A stretch of DNA of 64,000 bases from Chryseobacterium sp. (GCF_008014695.1 NZ_VOXE01000001.1:186001-250000), one strand, 5' to 3'. Shown: positions 1 to 9,226, counted from the stretch's first letter. The notes: generated by a model not told the origin, from the letters alone. Made by a program: numbers and translations.

Positions 1-638
1 TTCTGCACTTTTCTGCGGCTTCCTTTTTTGGCTTCTTCAGGAGTGGAGTGAAAAGGCGGATTGCAGATGGCCATATCAATTTTCTCTTCGCCGGTGATGA
101 TTCCGCTGAAAAAAGCTTCCGGATCTTCCTGCAGGCGGCATTCGATCTTATCCTGAAGCGAGGCATTCGCTTCCACAATTTTTTTTGCAGATTCAAGGGA
201 TTGGGGATCAATATCGGAGCCGATGAATTTCCAGCCATATTCGGTCACGCCAATCACCGGGTAAATGCAGCTTGCGCCAACACCGATATCCAGAACCGTC
301 ACCTGATCACCGTTCGGAACCGTTCCGAAATTGCTCTGGTCCAAAAGATCTGCCATATAATGCAGGTAATCGGCTCTGCCGGGAATGGGGGGACAAAGAT
401 TTTCTGCCGGAAAATCCCAGTTTTTAATGCCGTAATAATGGCTGAGCAATGCTTTGTTGAGAAGCTTTACCGCTTCAGGATTGGCAAAATCCACGGAATC
501 GTCGCCATATTTATTGGGTTTGATGTGATTTGCAAGCTCGGGCTCGGCAATCTTCAGGGCATTCAGGTCGTAACGTTCGCGGTTTCTGTTCCGGAGGTGT
601 AGTCTTTCTTTGTCCTGGGTATTTTTATCTGTTGACAT
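1..638 (-). CDS. rlmF: 23S rRNA (adenine-N6)-methyltransferase RlmF, 3' end cut by window edge
   Basis: SAM-dependent methyltransferase that modifies an adenine of 23S rRNA. Reading leftward from the ATG at 636-638, the protein has the family's N-terminal block (NPYGD-like, then FANPEAVKLLNKALL), the LCPPIPGRADY motif, a SAM-binding stretch VLDIGVGAS near residue 113, and the catalytic NPPFH motif near residue 190. About 212 residues are present; the C-terminal third lies outside the window. The start follows an AT-rich gap after the receiver gene and no better ATG lies upstream. The forward open frame over the same bases has no family resemblance and is a shadow. Confidence 0.9.
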   Translation of the reverse strand, partial: MSTDKNTQDKERLHLRNRNRERYDLNALKIAEPELANHIKPNKYGDDSVDFANPEAVKLLNKALLSHYYGIKNWDFPAENLCPPIPGRADYLHYMADLLDQSNFGTVPNGDQVTVLDIGVGASCIYPVIGVTEYGWKFIGSDIDPQSLESAKKIVEANASLQDKIECRLQEDPEAFFSGIITGEEKIDMAICNPPFHSTPEEAKKGSRRKVQ

Positions 639-669
639 TTAGTCTTTATTTTGTTTCGTGAAACTGATT

Positions 670-1056
670 TTAACCGCTAGTATATTTCTTTACAGTCAAT
701 TCAAACTGGTCAATATCAAACGGCTTCGCAAGATAGTCATCTGCGCCGGCTTCTGCAGCAAGTTCGCTGATATTGCTGTTCGCCGTAAAATAAATCACCG
801 GAATGTGTTTTAATTCGTCGTTTTCTTTAATCAGTCTTGTGGCTTCAATTCCGCTGATGTCAGGGAGCCAGTTGTCCATCAGGATCAGGTCAGGAAGGTA
901 GCCTTTGATCTGGTGTTCAACATTGGTGGTGGTAGGCGAAGTTCGTACGTCGCAACCGATATCGTTTAAAATCTCCGTACACAGTTCCAGAATTTCCAGA
1001 TTGTCATCGAAAATAAACACTTTCTTTTTTCCGTTTGTTAAATTTCTTTCAGTCAT
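670..1056 (-). CDS. Single-domain response regulator (CheY-like receiver)
   Basis: A 128-residue stand-alone receiver domain with no output domain. The acidic pair D17-D18, the phospho-acceptor D61 (LILMDNWLPD), T90 in YFTAN and the lysine of LAKPF are in the expected order. It probably shuttles phosphate or binds a partner. It is the last gene of the leftward signalling operon; its ATG overlaps the CheB stop codon by four bases (ATGA), so it is translationally coupled to CheB. The residue after the phospho-acceptor is followed by a tryptophan (DNW), which is a little unusual for this loop. Confidence 0.9.
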   Translation of the reverse strand: MTERNLTNGKKKVFIFDDNLEILELCTEILNDIGCDVRTSPTTTNVEHQIKGYLPDLILMDNWLPDISGIEATRLIKENDELKHIPVIYFTANSNISELAAEAGADDYLAKPFDIDQFELTVKKYTSG

Positions 1057-1619
1057 TTCGCAAGTTTGTTGATATAATCTGCCATTTCCTCAGGATTTAA
1101 TACGTCGTCGATGGCTGCATGTTCCAGTGCATATTCCGGCATATAACCTGCAACGGCCGATTCAGGGTTTTGAATGATGGCTCTGCCTCCGTATTCTTTC
1201 ACGCACTGCAGCCCAATAGTCCCGTCGCTGTTGGCGCCGGACAGAAGGAGGCCCACCAGATGTTCCTTATAGACTTCTGCAGCGCTTTCAAAGGCAACAT
1301 CAATTGAAGGGCGGGAAAAATTGACTTTTTCAGAGGCATCCAATGAGAAGGTCTGATCGTTTTCCATGAGTAAATGATAGTTTGGCGGTGCAATATAAAG
1401 GGTTCCGGGGGTTGCTTTTTCTTTTTCGTCAATCTCCTTCACCTTGAGCCGGGTTTTTGAGGCCAAAAGGTTGGTAAGAATGCTGTCTTTGCCGGATTTG
1501 CGGTGCAGAATGAGGATAATGGGGAACGCAAGCGACGGATCAAGACCCGGAAGTACTTTTAACAGTACATCCAGACTGCCGGCTGAGCCACCGATGACCA
1601 ATGCTTCACAAGATCCCAT
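1053..1619 (-). CDS. CheB-type protein-glutamate methylesterase domain protein
   Basis: A lone CheB catalytic domain (188 residues from the chosen start) without the N-terminal receiver of classical CheB. The serine hydrolase core is visible: S12 in the GGSAGS nucleophile motif, H39 in ILHR, and the aspartate in LLSGANSDG. The chosen start MGSCEALV begins one base after the CheR stop codon; the open frame extends 18 codons further upstream into CheR but that extension is not family-like. With the neighbouring CheR it forms a methylation / demethylation pair, probably acting on the large hybrid kinase system and not on flagellar chemoreceptors, since none are nearby. Confidence 0.9.
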   Translation of the reverse strand: MGSCEALVIGGSAGSLDVLLKVLPGLDPSLAFPIILILHRKSGKDSILTNLLASKTRLKVKEIDEKEKATPGTLYIAPPNYHLLMENDQTFSLDASEKVNFSRPSIDVAFESAAEVYKEHLVGLLLSGANSDGTIGLQCVKEYGGRAIIQNPESAVAGYMPEYALEHAAIDDVLNPEEMADYINKLAK

Positions 1620-1620
1620 T

Positions 1621-2439
1621 TTATTTGATTTTTCGCCAGATTTTTTCACCTGACAGTTTCTCGAAGTTTTCAAAAACAGGGGAGAAGTTCAGGCTTTCTT
1701 TTGTGCCCAAAGCAAGATACCCAAATTTTTCCAAACTATTGTCGAAAAGCTCAAACACTTTGGTCTGCAGCGGGCGGTCAAAATAAATAAGGACATTGCG
1801 ACACAGAATAAGCTGGAATTCATTGAACGAATGATCGGTTACGAGATTGTGCGTTGAAAAGATGATTTTTGATTTCAGCTCATCATTGAGTTTCCCCAGC
1901 GAATAATTGGCAGCGTAGTAATCGGAGAACTGTTCGCTCCCGCCGGCTGCCATATAATTTTCGGTATAAAGCTGTATTTTACTCATCGGGATCATCGCCT
2001 GCGAGGCGTTTTCCAAAACCAGATTGTTGAGGTCAGTAGCATAGATGAGCGATTTGTGCAAGAGGTTCAGTTCTTTCAAAAAAATGGCGACCGAGTAAGC
2101 TTCCTCACCGGTACTGCAACCCGCGACCCAGATGCGGATAAACGGGTAAGTCCCGAGTCTTGGCAGAATATCGTTCCTTAAAGTTTTATAAAACTCGGGA
2201 TCTCTGAACATTTCCGTAACATTGATGGTAATTTGCTCAACGAAACGTTTAAAGTAGCCGGCGTCAGTCCTGATCCTGTACCGGTATTCTGCAAAACTTA
2301 CAAAACCGTCCATCTCATAAAGACGCAGAATTCTTCGTTTCAGCGATGCCCGGGAATAACCGGTAAAATCGTATCCGTAAATTTCCAGTACATCTGAAAG
2401 CAGGGTTTCAATGTGATCATCAATTTGTTCTGAATGCAC
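1621..2439 (-). CDS. CheR-type protein-glutamate methyltransferase
   Basis: A 272-residue CheR family protein that transfers methyl groups from SAM to glutamates. It has the all-helical N-terminal CheR domain (residues about 1-65, with SLKRRILR), then TEMFRDPEFY, the SAM-binding motif WVAGCSTGEEAYS near residue 105, and the late motif LILCRNVLIYF near residue 210. It follows the single-domain receiver at a two-base spacing and is followed one base later by the CheB start, so the three are one transcript. Many Bacteroidota carry such CheR / CheB genes outside chemotaxis clusters, next to hybrid kinases. Confidence 0.93.
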   Translation of the reverse strand: MHSEQIDDHIETLLSDVLEIYGYDFTGYSRASLKRRILRLYEMDGFVSFAEYRYRIRTDAGYFKRFVEQITINVTEMFRDPEFYKTLRNDILPRLGTYPFIRIWVAGCSTGEEAYSVAIFLKELNLLHKSLIYATDLNNLVLENASQAMIPMSKIQLYTENYMAAGGSEQFSDYYAANYSLGKLNDELKSKIIFSTHNLVTDHSFNEFQLILCRNVLIYFDRPLQTKVFELFDNSLEKFGYLALGTKESLNFSPVFENFEKLSGEKIWRKIK

Positions 2440-2441
2440 CT

Positions 2442-2816
2442 TTATCGGATTAATTGATTAAGCAGCTGTACCAGTTCATCTACATTTACAGGCTTCGACA
2501 GGTAGCCGTCAGCACCTGCTTCCAGGCATTTTTCCCGGTCTCCGGTCATGGCCTGTGCGGTAACGGCGATAACCGGAATGTGTTTCAGTTCTTCATCGGA
2601 TTTCATCTTTGCAATGGCTTCATAACCATCCATTTCGGGCATCATCATATCCATCAAAACAATGCCTATATTGTTATTAGAAGAAAGCAACTGAAATCCT
2701 TTCTTCGCGCTGAGCGCCGAAACACACTGATATTTTTTGGCTTTCAGAACAGCCTGAAGGGCAAATATATTTTTAGGATCATCATCGATGATGAGAATTT
2801 CTTTTTCAATTTTCAT
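2442..2816 (-). CDS. Single-domain response regulator (CheY-like receiver)
   Basis: A 124-residue receiver domain, near-canonical: D11-D12 acidic pocket, phospho-acceptor D56 in VLMDMMMPEMDG, T86 in AVTAQAM, and K108 in LSKPV. It closely resembles the third receiver domain of the adjacent hybrid kinase (both contain the MDMMMPEMDGYE stretch and the GDREKC stretch), which suggests it arose by duplication of that domain. It lies 11 bases after the hybrid kinase stop codon, in the same leftward operon. Confidence 0.92.
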   Translation of the reverse strand: MKIEKEILIIDDDPKNIFALQAVLKAKKYQCVSALSAKKGFQLLSSNNNIGIVLMDMMMPEMDGYEAIAKMKSDEELKHIPVIAVTAQAMTGDREKCLEAGADGYLSKPVNVDELVQLLNQLIR

Positions 2817-2827
2817 ATACTGAAACT

Positions 2828-5800
2828 TTATATTTTATCGTACAGCCAAACTCTTAACAGGGAAACCAACTGATCAATATCCACAGGTTTTGAGATATAG
2901 TCGGACGCGCCCACGGCAATACATTTTTCCCGGTCGCCCATCATCGCTTTCGAGGTGACCGCCAGAACAGGAAGGTTCGTAAACAGAGAGGAAGACCTTA
3001 TTTCGCGGATGGTTTCGTAGCCATCCATTTCTGGCATCATCATATCCATCAGAACAACATCGATTGCAGCAGGGTCCTGATTGAGTACGGCAAGGGCTTC
3101 TTTTCCGTCCATTGCGGGTATGACATTCATTCCCTGCAGTTCCAATGCTTTGGTGAGCGAAAAGATATTCCGCACGTCATCGTCTGCAATCAGCACGGTT
3201 TTGTCTTTCAGAATGTTGCGCAGTTCGCCCTCATGTTCAGATCCTGAAATTTTCTGGTGTTTTTTTCTGTTTTTTTCTTCAACAAGATGAAGGAACAGTC
3301 CTGCTTCATCCAGAATACGCTGGTAGGAGTAGGCCGTTTTTACCACAATGGAATCAGCATATTTTTTAATGCGGTTTTCTTCTCCCTGCGAAAGATTTTT
3401 ACCGGTAAATACAATAATCGGAAGGTGCTCGAGGCCCTTGTTCTGTTTAATGGTTTCAAGGGTGTCGTATGCATTTCTGTCCGGAACACCCATGTCGAGG
3501 ATGACGCAGTCGATTTCCCGGTTATGCAGCGATTCAATGCTGTCTGAAACATTGTTCGCAATATCGGTCGTGATGTTGTTCGCACTTAAGAAATAGCTGA
3601 GGGCTTTGGCATGCTGCTCATTTTCTTCAACAATCAGTACTTTTTTAGGCGAGCGGTTGAGGGCATTCTCCAGTTTGCTGAAGATTTCCTGCATCTGATC
3701 CAGAGCAAACGGTTTGTTGATGAAATCCACCGCGCCTCTCAGTAAACTTTCCTGTTTGAATTTCATGGAGGACATGATGTGCACCGGGATCGGTTTGGTC
3801 TGAGGATCCGATTTCAGCACTTCCATTACCTGCCAACCGTCCATTACAGGTAGCTGAATATCCAAAAGTATAGCGAGCGGCATAAACTGCTTCGCCATTT
3901 CGATACCTGCATCGCCGCGAACAGCCACAATCCCTTTGTAATTTTTCGTTCTCGAGTAATCTAAAAGTATTTTCGCAAAAGCGGTATCGTCTTCAATGAT
4001 GAGAATCACTTTATCGCCCTCCCTGATATCCTCCCGGTCATCCGGAATGGGTTGGGGAATATGGTCAGCGATAAATCTAACCGGTGTCTCAGGTAATGTC
4101 TCTTCGGGTGTTACCGGATTTTCGTCCTGATCGTCGGTTTGCTGGCTGGTCTGAACCGTTGCAGCATCCACGGGAACCGTCAGCGTAAATTCGCTGCCTG
4201 CGCCTTCGGTACTTTTCAGGTCAATTTTTCCTCCGAGTAAACGGCTAAGTTCACGGCTGATGGAAAGCCCAAGTCCTGTGCCGCCATATTTGCGCTGTGT
4301 AGAGCCGTCGGCCTGCTGAAAGGCTTCAAATACCAGCCGAAGTTTGTCTTTTGGAATACCAATACCCGTGTCTGTAACCCTGAAGATGATATTTTCCTTC
4401 GACTCGTCATTAGAAACCTGCATCGTTATGCTGCCTTCGGATGTGAATTTAATTGCATTGGAAAGGAGATTCTTCAGGATCTGTTCCAGACGGAGTTTAT
4501 CAGTATGAAGAACAGGAGTGGTCTCTTTTTCGGTTTCAATATGTAAAGGCAGGTTTTTATTCCGGGCCATCGGCTCAAAAAGCATCTTCATGTCCCTGGT
4601 TATTTCCTCCAGCGGTACCTCACCGATTTCCAGCGTCATCTTTCCGGATTCAATTTTAGAAAGATCCAAGATTTCGTCAATAAGCGTGAGCAGGCCTTGT
4701 CCTGAACTCTGCATCACTTCTGCATACTCCACATACTGCTCGTCAAGGTCTTCACTTTCGGTCATTAATTTGGAAAGGAGTAAAATCGAATTGAGCGGGG
4801 TGCGGAGTTCATGCGACATATTGGCAAGAAATTCAGATTTGTATTTCGTGCTCTGTTCCAGTTCCAGCGATTTCTGCTGAATGTCATTATTGTGTTTCTC
4901 GATCAGAGCATTTTTTTCTTCCAATAAACTGCTTCTTTCCTCGAGTTCCTGGTTGCTTTGCATCAATTCTTCCTGCTGTACGCGAAGTTCTTCATCTGAT
5001 GCCAGCAGTTTCTGTGATTGTGCCTCCAGTTCCGCGTTGATGTTTTCGAGTTCTGAATGCTGGGTTTGCAGTTCTTCAGACTGTGCCTGTGTTTCTTCCA
5101 GAAGTTCCTGCATTTTGATACGGCTCTGTGCACCGTGAAAAGCCAGACCGATATTGCCTGATACCGCCTCTAAAAATTCAAGCTGGCGTTGCGAATATTC
5201 GTGGGTGGCGCCTACTTCAATGACCCCAACCGGAATATGGTACCTTGTAATGGGAATGGCTATAATATTTCTCGGTTTGGTTTGTCCGGTGGCATAACTG
5301 ATGGTGGCATCATGGTCCGTGATATTTTTAACCAGAATCGGTTTGGAAGACCGGAATGCCTCGCCCGCAATGCCCTCGCCAATCTGAAGGTTTTTTTTAA
5401 TTCCGCTTTCTGCTGCAAAGGTGCCGGTCAGGTGCAGTTGGTTGTCTTCTCCCTGCAGATAGATGGCCGCCACACGGCTTTGAGTGCTTTGGATAATGCT
5501 TTCCAGAAGATCCGATGCCAGTGTTTCGATGCTCTTTTCTCCCATCGTGCGGTCATTCAACTGTGCAATGGCCGAACTCAGCCATTCTTTTTCCTCCAAA
5601 GAATGAAATGAATTCTGCAGCGATTCCGCCATATGGTTCAGCGGTTCGGCAACACTGCCCAGCGTATCTTTCGCAGTCTGATCCAGCAGAATATGGTAAT
5701 CACCGCCGGAGATCTGCAAAGCCACCTTTTCAATGGCCAGAAGGCGGTTCTCGGTCTCCTCATTCTTGATCTTCAGTTCTTGGGCGAGCTTGGTTTTTTC

Positions 5801-6412
5801 ACTGAAATCCTGTGAAACTCTTCTGAAAAACACGAGGGTAATCGTAATGGCCAGCAGCGCGGAAAGAATAATCAGCAGAGGAGTATAGGATGTGAACTGC
5901 TCCATTGTTTGGGTACGGGATTTCAGGATGGCCATTTCCTCGGTCTGCATGCTGGCCACAGTCCTGCGGATCTCGTCCATATGTTTTTTACCCGCCAACA
6001 GCTGTTCAGCGGTTATGGCTTGATTCTTTTTTTTGTAATTAATGTTCTGTTCCAGGATCTGCAGCCGCGTCCGAATGTTTATCTGCAGTTTCTTGAAATT
6101 GCCTTTTTGGAAACCAGTTGGAGAAATCTCAGAGGATAGGCCCTCAATGCCGGCTGTTATTTTTTCCTTTGCCGTGGTATACGGTTCCAGAAACACCGGA
6201 TCGCCCGTCAGGAGAAACCCGCGTTGGCCGGTTTCAGCATCCTTCACCAAAGAAAGGACACTTTCCAGATCTTTGATGGTTCGGTTACTTTTGCGGACCA
6301 TCTCCGAACTATCAATCAGATTTTTAATACTGATATACGATGCAAACGAACTTATGAATAACAGGATAAGTGATAATCCCAGACCGTAGAGGAGATTTCT
6401 TTTAAAAGTCAT
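2828..6412 (-). CDS. Hybrid sensor histidine kinase: CHASE3-HAMP-GAF-HisKA-HATPase-REC-REC-REC
   Basis: A 1194-residue membrane sensor kinase. Transmembrane helices are at about residues 8-28 and 176-196 around a CHASE3-like sensor domain (DAETGQRGFLLTGD). HAMP-like residues follow, then a GAF domain (about 290-425), a long Glu/Gln-rich coiled coil (430-525), HisKA with H534 (MSHELRTPL), a HATPase (NLLSNAIKF, DTGIGIP, GGTGLGLSI) and three receivers with phospho-acceptors D851, D973 and D1123. The middle receiver looks degenerate around its lysine. The transmembrane-CHASE3-GAF-coiled-coil order resembles CheR/CheB-linked kinases of stress responses. It is the hub of this operon. Confidence 0.93.
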   Translation of the reverse strand: MTFKRNLLYGLGLSLILLFISSFASYISIKNLIDSSEMVRKSNRTIKDLESVLSLVKDAETGQRGFLLTGDPVFLEPYTTAKEKITAGIEGLSSEISPTGFQKGNFKKLQINIRTRLQILEQNINYKKKNQAITAEQLLAGKKHMDEIRRTVASMQTEEMAILKSRTQTMEQFTSYTPLLIILSALLAITITLVFFRRVSQDFSEKTKLAQELKIKNEETENRLLAIEKVALQISGGDYHILLDQTAKDTLGSVAEPLNHMAESLQNSFHSLEEKEWLSSAIAQLNDRTMGEKSIETLASDLLESIIQSTQSRVAAIYLQGEDNQLHLTGTFAAESGIKKNLQIGEGIAGEAFRSSKPILVKNITDHDATISYATGQTKPRNIIAIPITRYHIPVGVIEVGATHEYSQRQLEFLEAVSGNIGLAFHGAQSRIKMQELLEETQAQSEELQTQHSELENINAELEAQSQKLLASDEELRVQQEELMQSNQELEERSSLLEEKNALIEKHNNDIQQKSLELEQSTKYKSEFLANMSHELRTPLNSILLLSKLMTESEDLDEQYVEYAEVMQSSGQGLLTLIDEILDLSKIESGKMTLEIGEVPLEEITRDMKMLFEPMARNKNLPLHIETEKETTPVLHTDKLRLEQILKNLLSNAIKFTSEGSITMQVSNDESKENIIFRVTDTGIGIPKDKLRLVFEAFQQADGSTQRKYGGTGLGLSISRELSRLLGGKIDLKSTEGAGSEFTLTVPVDAATVQTSQQTDDQDENPVTPEETLPETPVRFIADHIPQPIPDDREDIREGDKVILIIEDDTAFAKILLDYSRTKNYKGIVAVRGDAGIEMAKQFMPLAILLDIQLPVMDGWQVMEVLKSDPQTKPIPVHIMSSMKFKQESLLRGAVDFINKPFALDQMQEIFSKLENALNRSPKKVLIVEENEQHAKALSYFLSANNITTDIANNVSDSIESLHNREIDCVILDMGVPDRNAYDTLETIKQNKGLEHLPIIVFTGKNLSQGEENRIKKYADSIVVKTAYSYQRILDEAGLFLHLVEEKNRKKHQKISGSEHEGELRNILKDKTVLIADDDVRNIFSLTKALELQGMNVIPAMDGKEALAVLNQDPAAIDVVLMDMMMPEMDGYETIREIRSSSLFTNLPVLAVTSKAMMGDREKCIAVGASDYISKPVDIDQLVSLLRVWLYDKI

Positions 6413-6420
6413 ATTGTAGG

Positions 6421-7548
6421 TTATTGATTTTTTTCCTTTTCAGGATGTAATGGCAATTTAAAATAAAATTCAGATCCCTGGCCAGGCGTGCTGTTGACCC
6501 CGATTTTTCCGGCATGGCGTTCGATGATCTCTTCGCAGATATACAGTCCGATGCCGAGTCCCTGAAAACGTTCCGACGTTTCCTCGATCCGGTAGAATTT
6601 CTCAAAGATTTTTAAACGGTGTTCTTCAGACATACCGATTCCGAAATCTTTCACGGAAAAATATATTTCATTGCCGCGCAGTTCTGAACAGATGTGTACT
6701 TCTTCCGTTCCCGGGGCATACTTCACTGCATTGGTGATGAAGTTGACAATAACCTGCTCGATACGCATCTCATCGCCATAAACAGGACCTTCAATTTGGC
6801 CTTTTTTTACAAGTTTAACCTGGGGACTCGACTGTTGCATGACTTCCAGAATATGATCCAGAACCTCATCAAACAGAAAATATTTCCGGTTGAACTTCAG
6901 TTTGCCGCTTTCTATCTTCGAGATGTCCAAAAGGTCGGCGATCAGGAGATTTAATTTTTCGATCTGAACCTGTACTTTCTGCAGCCGGGTCTTCACGGTC
7001 TGGATATCGTTTTTATCCAGACTGCGCTCCAGTAACTGAATATACCCTTTGATGCTGGTCATTGGGGTCTTCAGTTCATGACTGGCGATGCTGATGAATT
7101 CGTCTTTTTTGCGTTCGGCTTCTTTCCGGAATTCAATCTCTTCCCGTAATGCTTTCTGCATATCGTTGAGCGCGCGGCTCTGTTCATAAATCCGGTAAAA
7201 GGTCTGTACTTTCAGCAACAGGACGTTCATATCCACAGGTTTGCTGATATAATCCAGTCCTCCCGAAGAATAGCCGCGGGTGATCATTTTAACATCGGCG
7301 CTGGCAGCAGACAGAAAAATAATGGCCGTTTCTTTTGCTTTGCGGTAGCCCGAAATCGTTTCCGCCACTTCAAAACCGTCCATTCCCGGCATCTGAACAT
7401 CCAGGATGACCAATACATAGGATTTTTTTAGGATTTTTTTCAGTGCTTCTTCGCCGGATGATGCGGTATCTACCTGAAAATCATTCTTCTCAAGCACTTT
7501 TTTTAAGGAAATAATGTTTTCCGGTGAATCATCAACGATTAAGATCAT
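6421..7548 (-). CDS. Receiver-histidine kinase (REC-HisKA-HATPase)
   Basis: A 375-residue cytosolic protein with an N-terminal receiver (D50 in VILDVQMPGMDG, K103 in ISKPV), a short coiled coil, HisKA with H157 (IASHELKTPM) and an HATPase domain (FITNAVKYAPG, DFGIGM, GLGIGLYIC). Receiver-first kinases can be switched by an upstream kinase, so this one may be controlled by phosphotransfer. It is the promoter-proximal gene of the leftward operon and ends nine bases before the hybrid kinase start. A TAnnTTTG element sits upstream at 7585-7592. Confidence 0.92.
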   Translation of the reverse strand: MILIVDDSPENIISLKKVLEKNDFQVDTASSGEEALKKILKKSYVLVILDVQMPGMDGFEVAETISGYRKAKETAIIFLSAASADVKMITRGYSSGGLDYISKPVDMNVLLLKVQTFYRIYEQSRALNDMQKALREEIEFRKEAERKKDEFISIASHELKTPMTSIKGYIQLLERSLDKNDIQTVKTRLQKVQVQIEKLNLLIADLLDISKIESGKLKFNRKYFLFDEVLDHILEVMQQSSPQVKLVKKGQIEGPVYGDEMRIEQVIVNFITNAVKYAPGTEEVHICSELRGNEIYFSVKDFGIGMSEEHRLKIFEKFYRIEETSERFQGLGIGLYICEEIIERHAGKIGVNSTPGQGSEFYFKLPLHPEKEKNQ

Positions 7549-7584
7549 TTATAAAAAAGGATTAAATTGTATAACAAAAGACAC

Positions 7585-7592
7585 CAAAGATA
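7585..7592 (-). promoter_or_regulatory. Bacteroidota -7 box for the signalling operon
   Basis: On the minus strand this reads TATCTTTG, a match to the Bacteroidota -7 element TAnnTTTG, 37 bases ahead of the ATG at 7548. No clear -33 TTG element is visible. Confidence 0.5.
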
Positions 7593-7718
7593 ATACTTTT
7601 GAAATTATGGAAAGTCGAAGACTGTGACCCCATATAAAACCATTGAATTCCGCAAAAGATCTGCCTGCTGTAATGGCCTTAACAGCAATAAGCATCTAAA
7701 ATAATGGTAATTATCATT

Positions 7719-7851
7719 GCGAGACGGCAGGATGGCCATGTCTCGCATCCGAGACGGGACCATCCTTTTCGGGAGGAAGGTCTCTGGTTTGCGAGAAATG
7801 GCAAACCTTTGTGGGTTGAAGGTTTCTCGCAACCGAGACAGCGCCATCCTG
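7719..7851. repeat. Intergenic cluster of alternating inverted repeats
   Basis: The 426-base gap 7549-7974 contains no gene. Within it a 15-base unit TCTCGCATCCGAGAC (7741-7755) recurs as TCTCGCAACCGAGAC (7825-7839), with an inverted, slightly changed copy at 7780-7796 between them. The outer edges are also inverted: GGCAGGATGGC (7726-7736) against GCGCCATCCTG (7841-7851). The element begins with TCATTGCGAGA, a stretch that recurs at 29052-29062. It looks like a palindromic intergenic repeat; the open frames across it are by-products of the repeat. Confidence 0.7.
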
Positions 7852-7974
7852 TTTTTTGGGGGTGGAATAATAGGTTATTACCAGGAGTAAATGGATAAAG
7901 ATATTTGAAAGATTGTCTTAAAGGGATCGTAAGTTATACTCACGCACATAAATGCTGCCAGGTCCAGAGGGATT

Positions 7975-8703
7975 TCAGTTCAAATTGATTCTTTCTGCCC
8001 ACTGCAGTTCTGAAGGAAGTTCTCTATCTGAAAATTCAATATGGATCACCCTTCTTTTCTTATTGTTGGTTGTCCTGCTCGAACTGTGTAAGGTCAGCGG
8101 TTTCATCAGCATGATGCCTCCCTGTTGAACGCGACAGATCGTTTTGGTCTCTGTTTCCCAGTTAATATTTTCGGGTCGGTAAATTTTCTTTAAATGTGAT
8201 CTGGGAATAACTCTCAGTGCTCCGTTATTTTCGTTGGTATCGTCCAGATGAATTCTGATGGTTGTTATGTTTTCCAAAAGTGAAGTGGGTGGCTGAACTG
8301 CAAACTGGTTTTGTTTTGTAGTCCATGGCCCGAAATTCTCGAGTTGAAGTTTCCTGTCTACAGAAATGGTAAGATCCTGATGATATGGAACGTACCAGTT
8401 GGAGGCTTCGGGCTTGTCAAAATAAATACTTTTGACAACAAAAAAGCGTTCGCCCATCATTTCTTTCACCAATTTTCTGAGCCCATCTGTAAAAATAAGG
8501 TCAAAAACTGCTGGCACTTCCTTTAAAAACTGCCGGATCGCAAACAGATCGGTTGTTTTTCTAAACGTCTCCTTCGAAGTATCTGCGCTGTTTACGGCAG
8601 CTAAAATATCCTGTAATTCCCGAGCTGAGTAGACGTTTTCAATAACTGTAAAACCATTGTCGGAAAGTTCCTGCTTATTTATGGTGATATCCTTCATATT
8701 CAA
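7975..8703 (-). CDS. Phytanoyl-CoA dioxygenase (PhyH) family protein
   Basis: A 242-residue Fe(II)/2-oxoglutarate-dependent oxygenase fold. The iron-binding facial triad is visible: H108-x-D110 in PYHQD and the distal H206 in LTLHSSSR, with R210 or a nearby arginine as the likely 2-oxoglutarate anchor. HLDDTNENNGALRVIPRSH is the usual family block before the distal histidine. The substrate cannot be told from sequence; members hydroxylate lipids, amino acids or natural products. It stands alone between a repeat and an unrelated small secreted protein. An in-frame second ATG two codons later is an alternative start. Confidence 0.85.
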   Translation of the reverse strand: MNMKDITINKQELSDNGFTVIENVYSARELQDILAAVNSADTSKETFRKTTDLFAIRQFLKEVPAVFDLIFTDGLRKLVKEMMGERFFVVKSIYFDKPEASNWYVPYHQDLTISVDRKLQLENFGPWTTKQNQFAVQPPTSLLENITTIRIHLDDTNENNGALRVIPRSHLKKIYRPENINWETETKTICRVQQGGIMLMKPLTLHSSSRTTNNKKRRVIHIEFSDRELPSELQWAERINLN

Positions 8704-8740
8704 ATAATGCTAATGGCTAAAAATACTGAAACCTTGCATC

Positions 8741-9226
8741 CTACAATCGATAGTTAAAGCAGATATTGGCCTGCATTATTCCGCCATTTGCCGACGGACT
8801 GAAAGTGTTGAGCCATTTGATGCCATAACTGAACTTTTTATCGGCATTGAACAACATCACCAGTCCCAAATCGGTCGCTAAGGTTGTCTTCCGGTCGATA
8901 ATGGTAAGGTCATTGGCTGATAAAACCGAAAACCCGACCACGGATGAAATCTGCGTGGAGCCATTGAGTAATCTGTAGAATCCGCCCACTTGAAACCTGT
9001 TCAGGTCCGAGCGGTCGCCGGTGCCTGTAACTGTAATGAGTGCGTAATTATAACTGGCGTATATTCCGGTTCTTGGGCTTACATCATAAGTAATTCCGGC
9101 ATCGTAATTAATTCCGGAATTGTTTTTAACCAGCAGTACACCGGAACCAACATTCAGACTGATGTTTTTTTGGCCGAAGAGCAAACTTCCTGTGCTGAAA
9201 AGCAAAATCAAAAATAATTTTTTCAT
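8741..9226 (-). CDS. Small secreted protein, possible outer-membrane beta-barrel
   Basis: A 161-residue protein of unrecognised family. It starts with a clear Sec signal peptide (residues 1-19, ending LLFGQ) followed by alternating short beta-prone segments rich in Gly, Tyr and Thr (GAGITYDV-like, GIYASYNYAL, RFQVGGFYRL) and ends in an aromatic-Arg-Leu pattern. This fits a small eight-stranded outer-membrane barrel, but no specific family motif is seen. It is separated from its neighbours by more than 30 bases on both sides and is probably a single-gene transcript. Confidence 0.7.
   Translation of the reverse strand: MKKLFLILLFSTGSLLFGQKNISLNVGSGVLLVKNNSGINYDAGITYDVSPRTGIYASYNYALITVTGTGDRSDLNRFQVGGFYRLLNGSTQISSVVGFSVLSANDLTIIDRKTTLATDLGLVMLFNADKKFSYGIKWLNTFSPSANGGIMQANICFNYRL

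Noticed and set aside
48..602. Long open frame on the plus strand
   Set aside because: It lies opposite the RlmF gene, which has full family motifs; the forward frame has none.
7605..7898. Open frames across 7605-7898 on both strands
   Set aside because: They read through the palindromic repeat cluster and have repeat-driven, low-information protein sequence.
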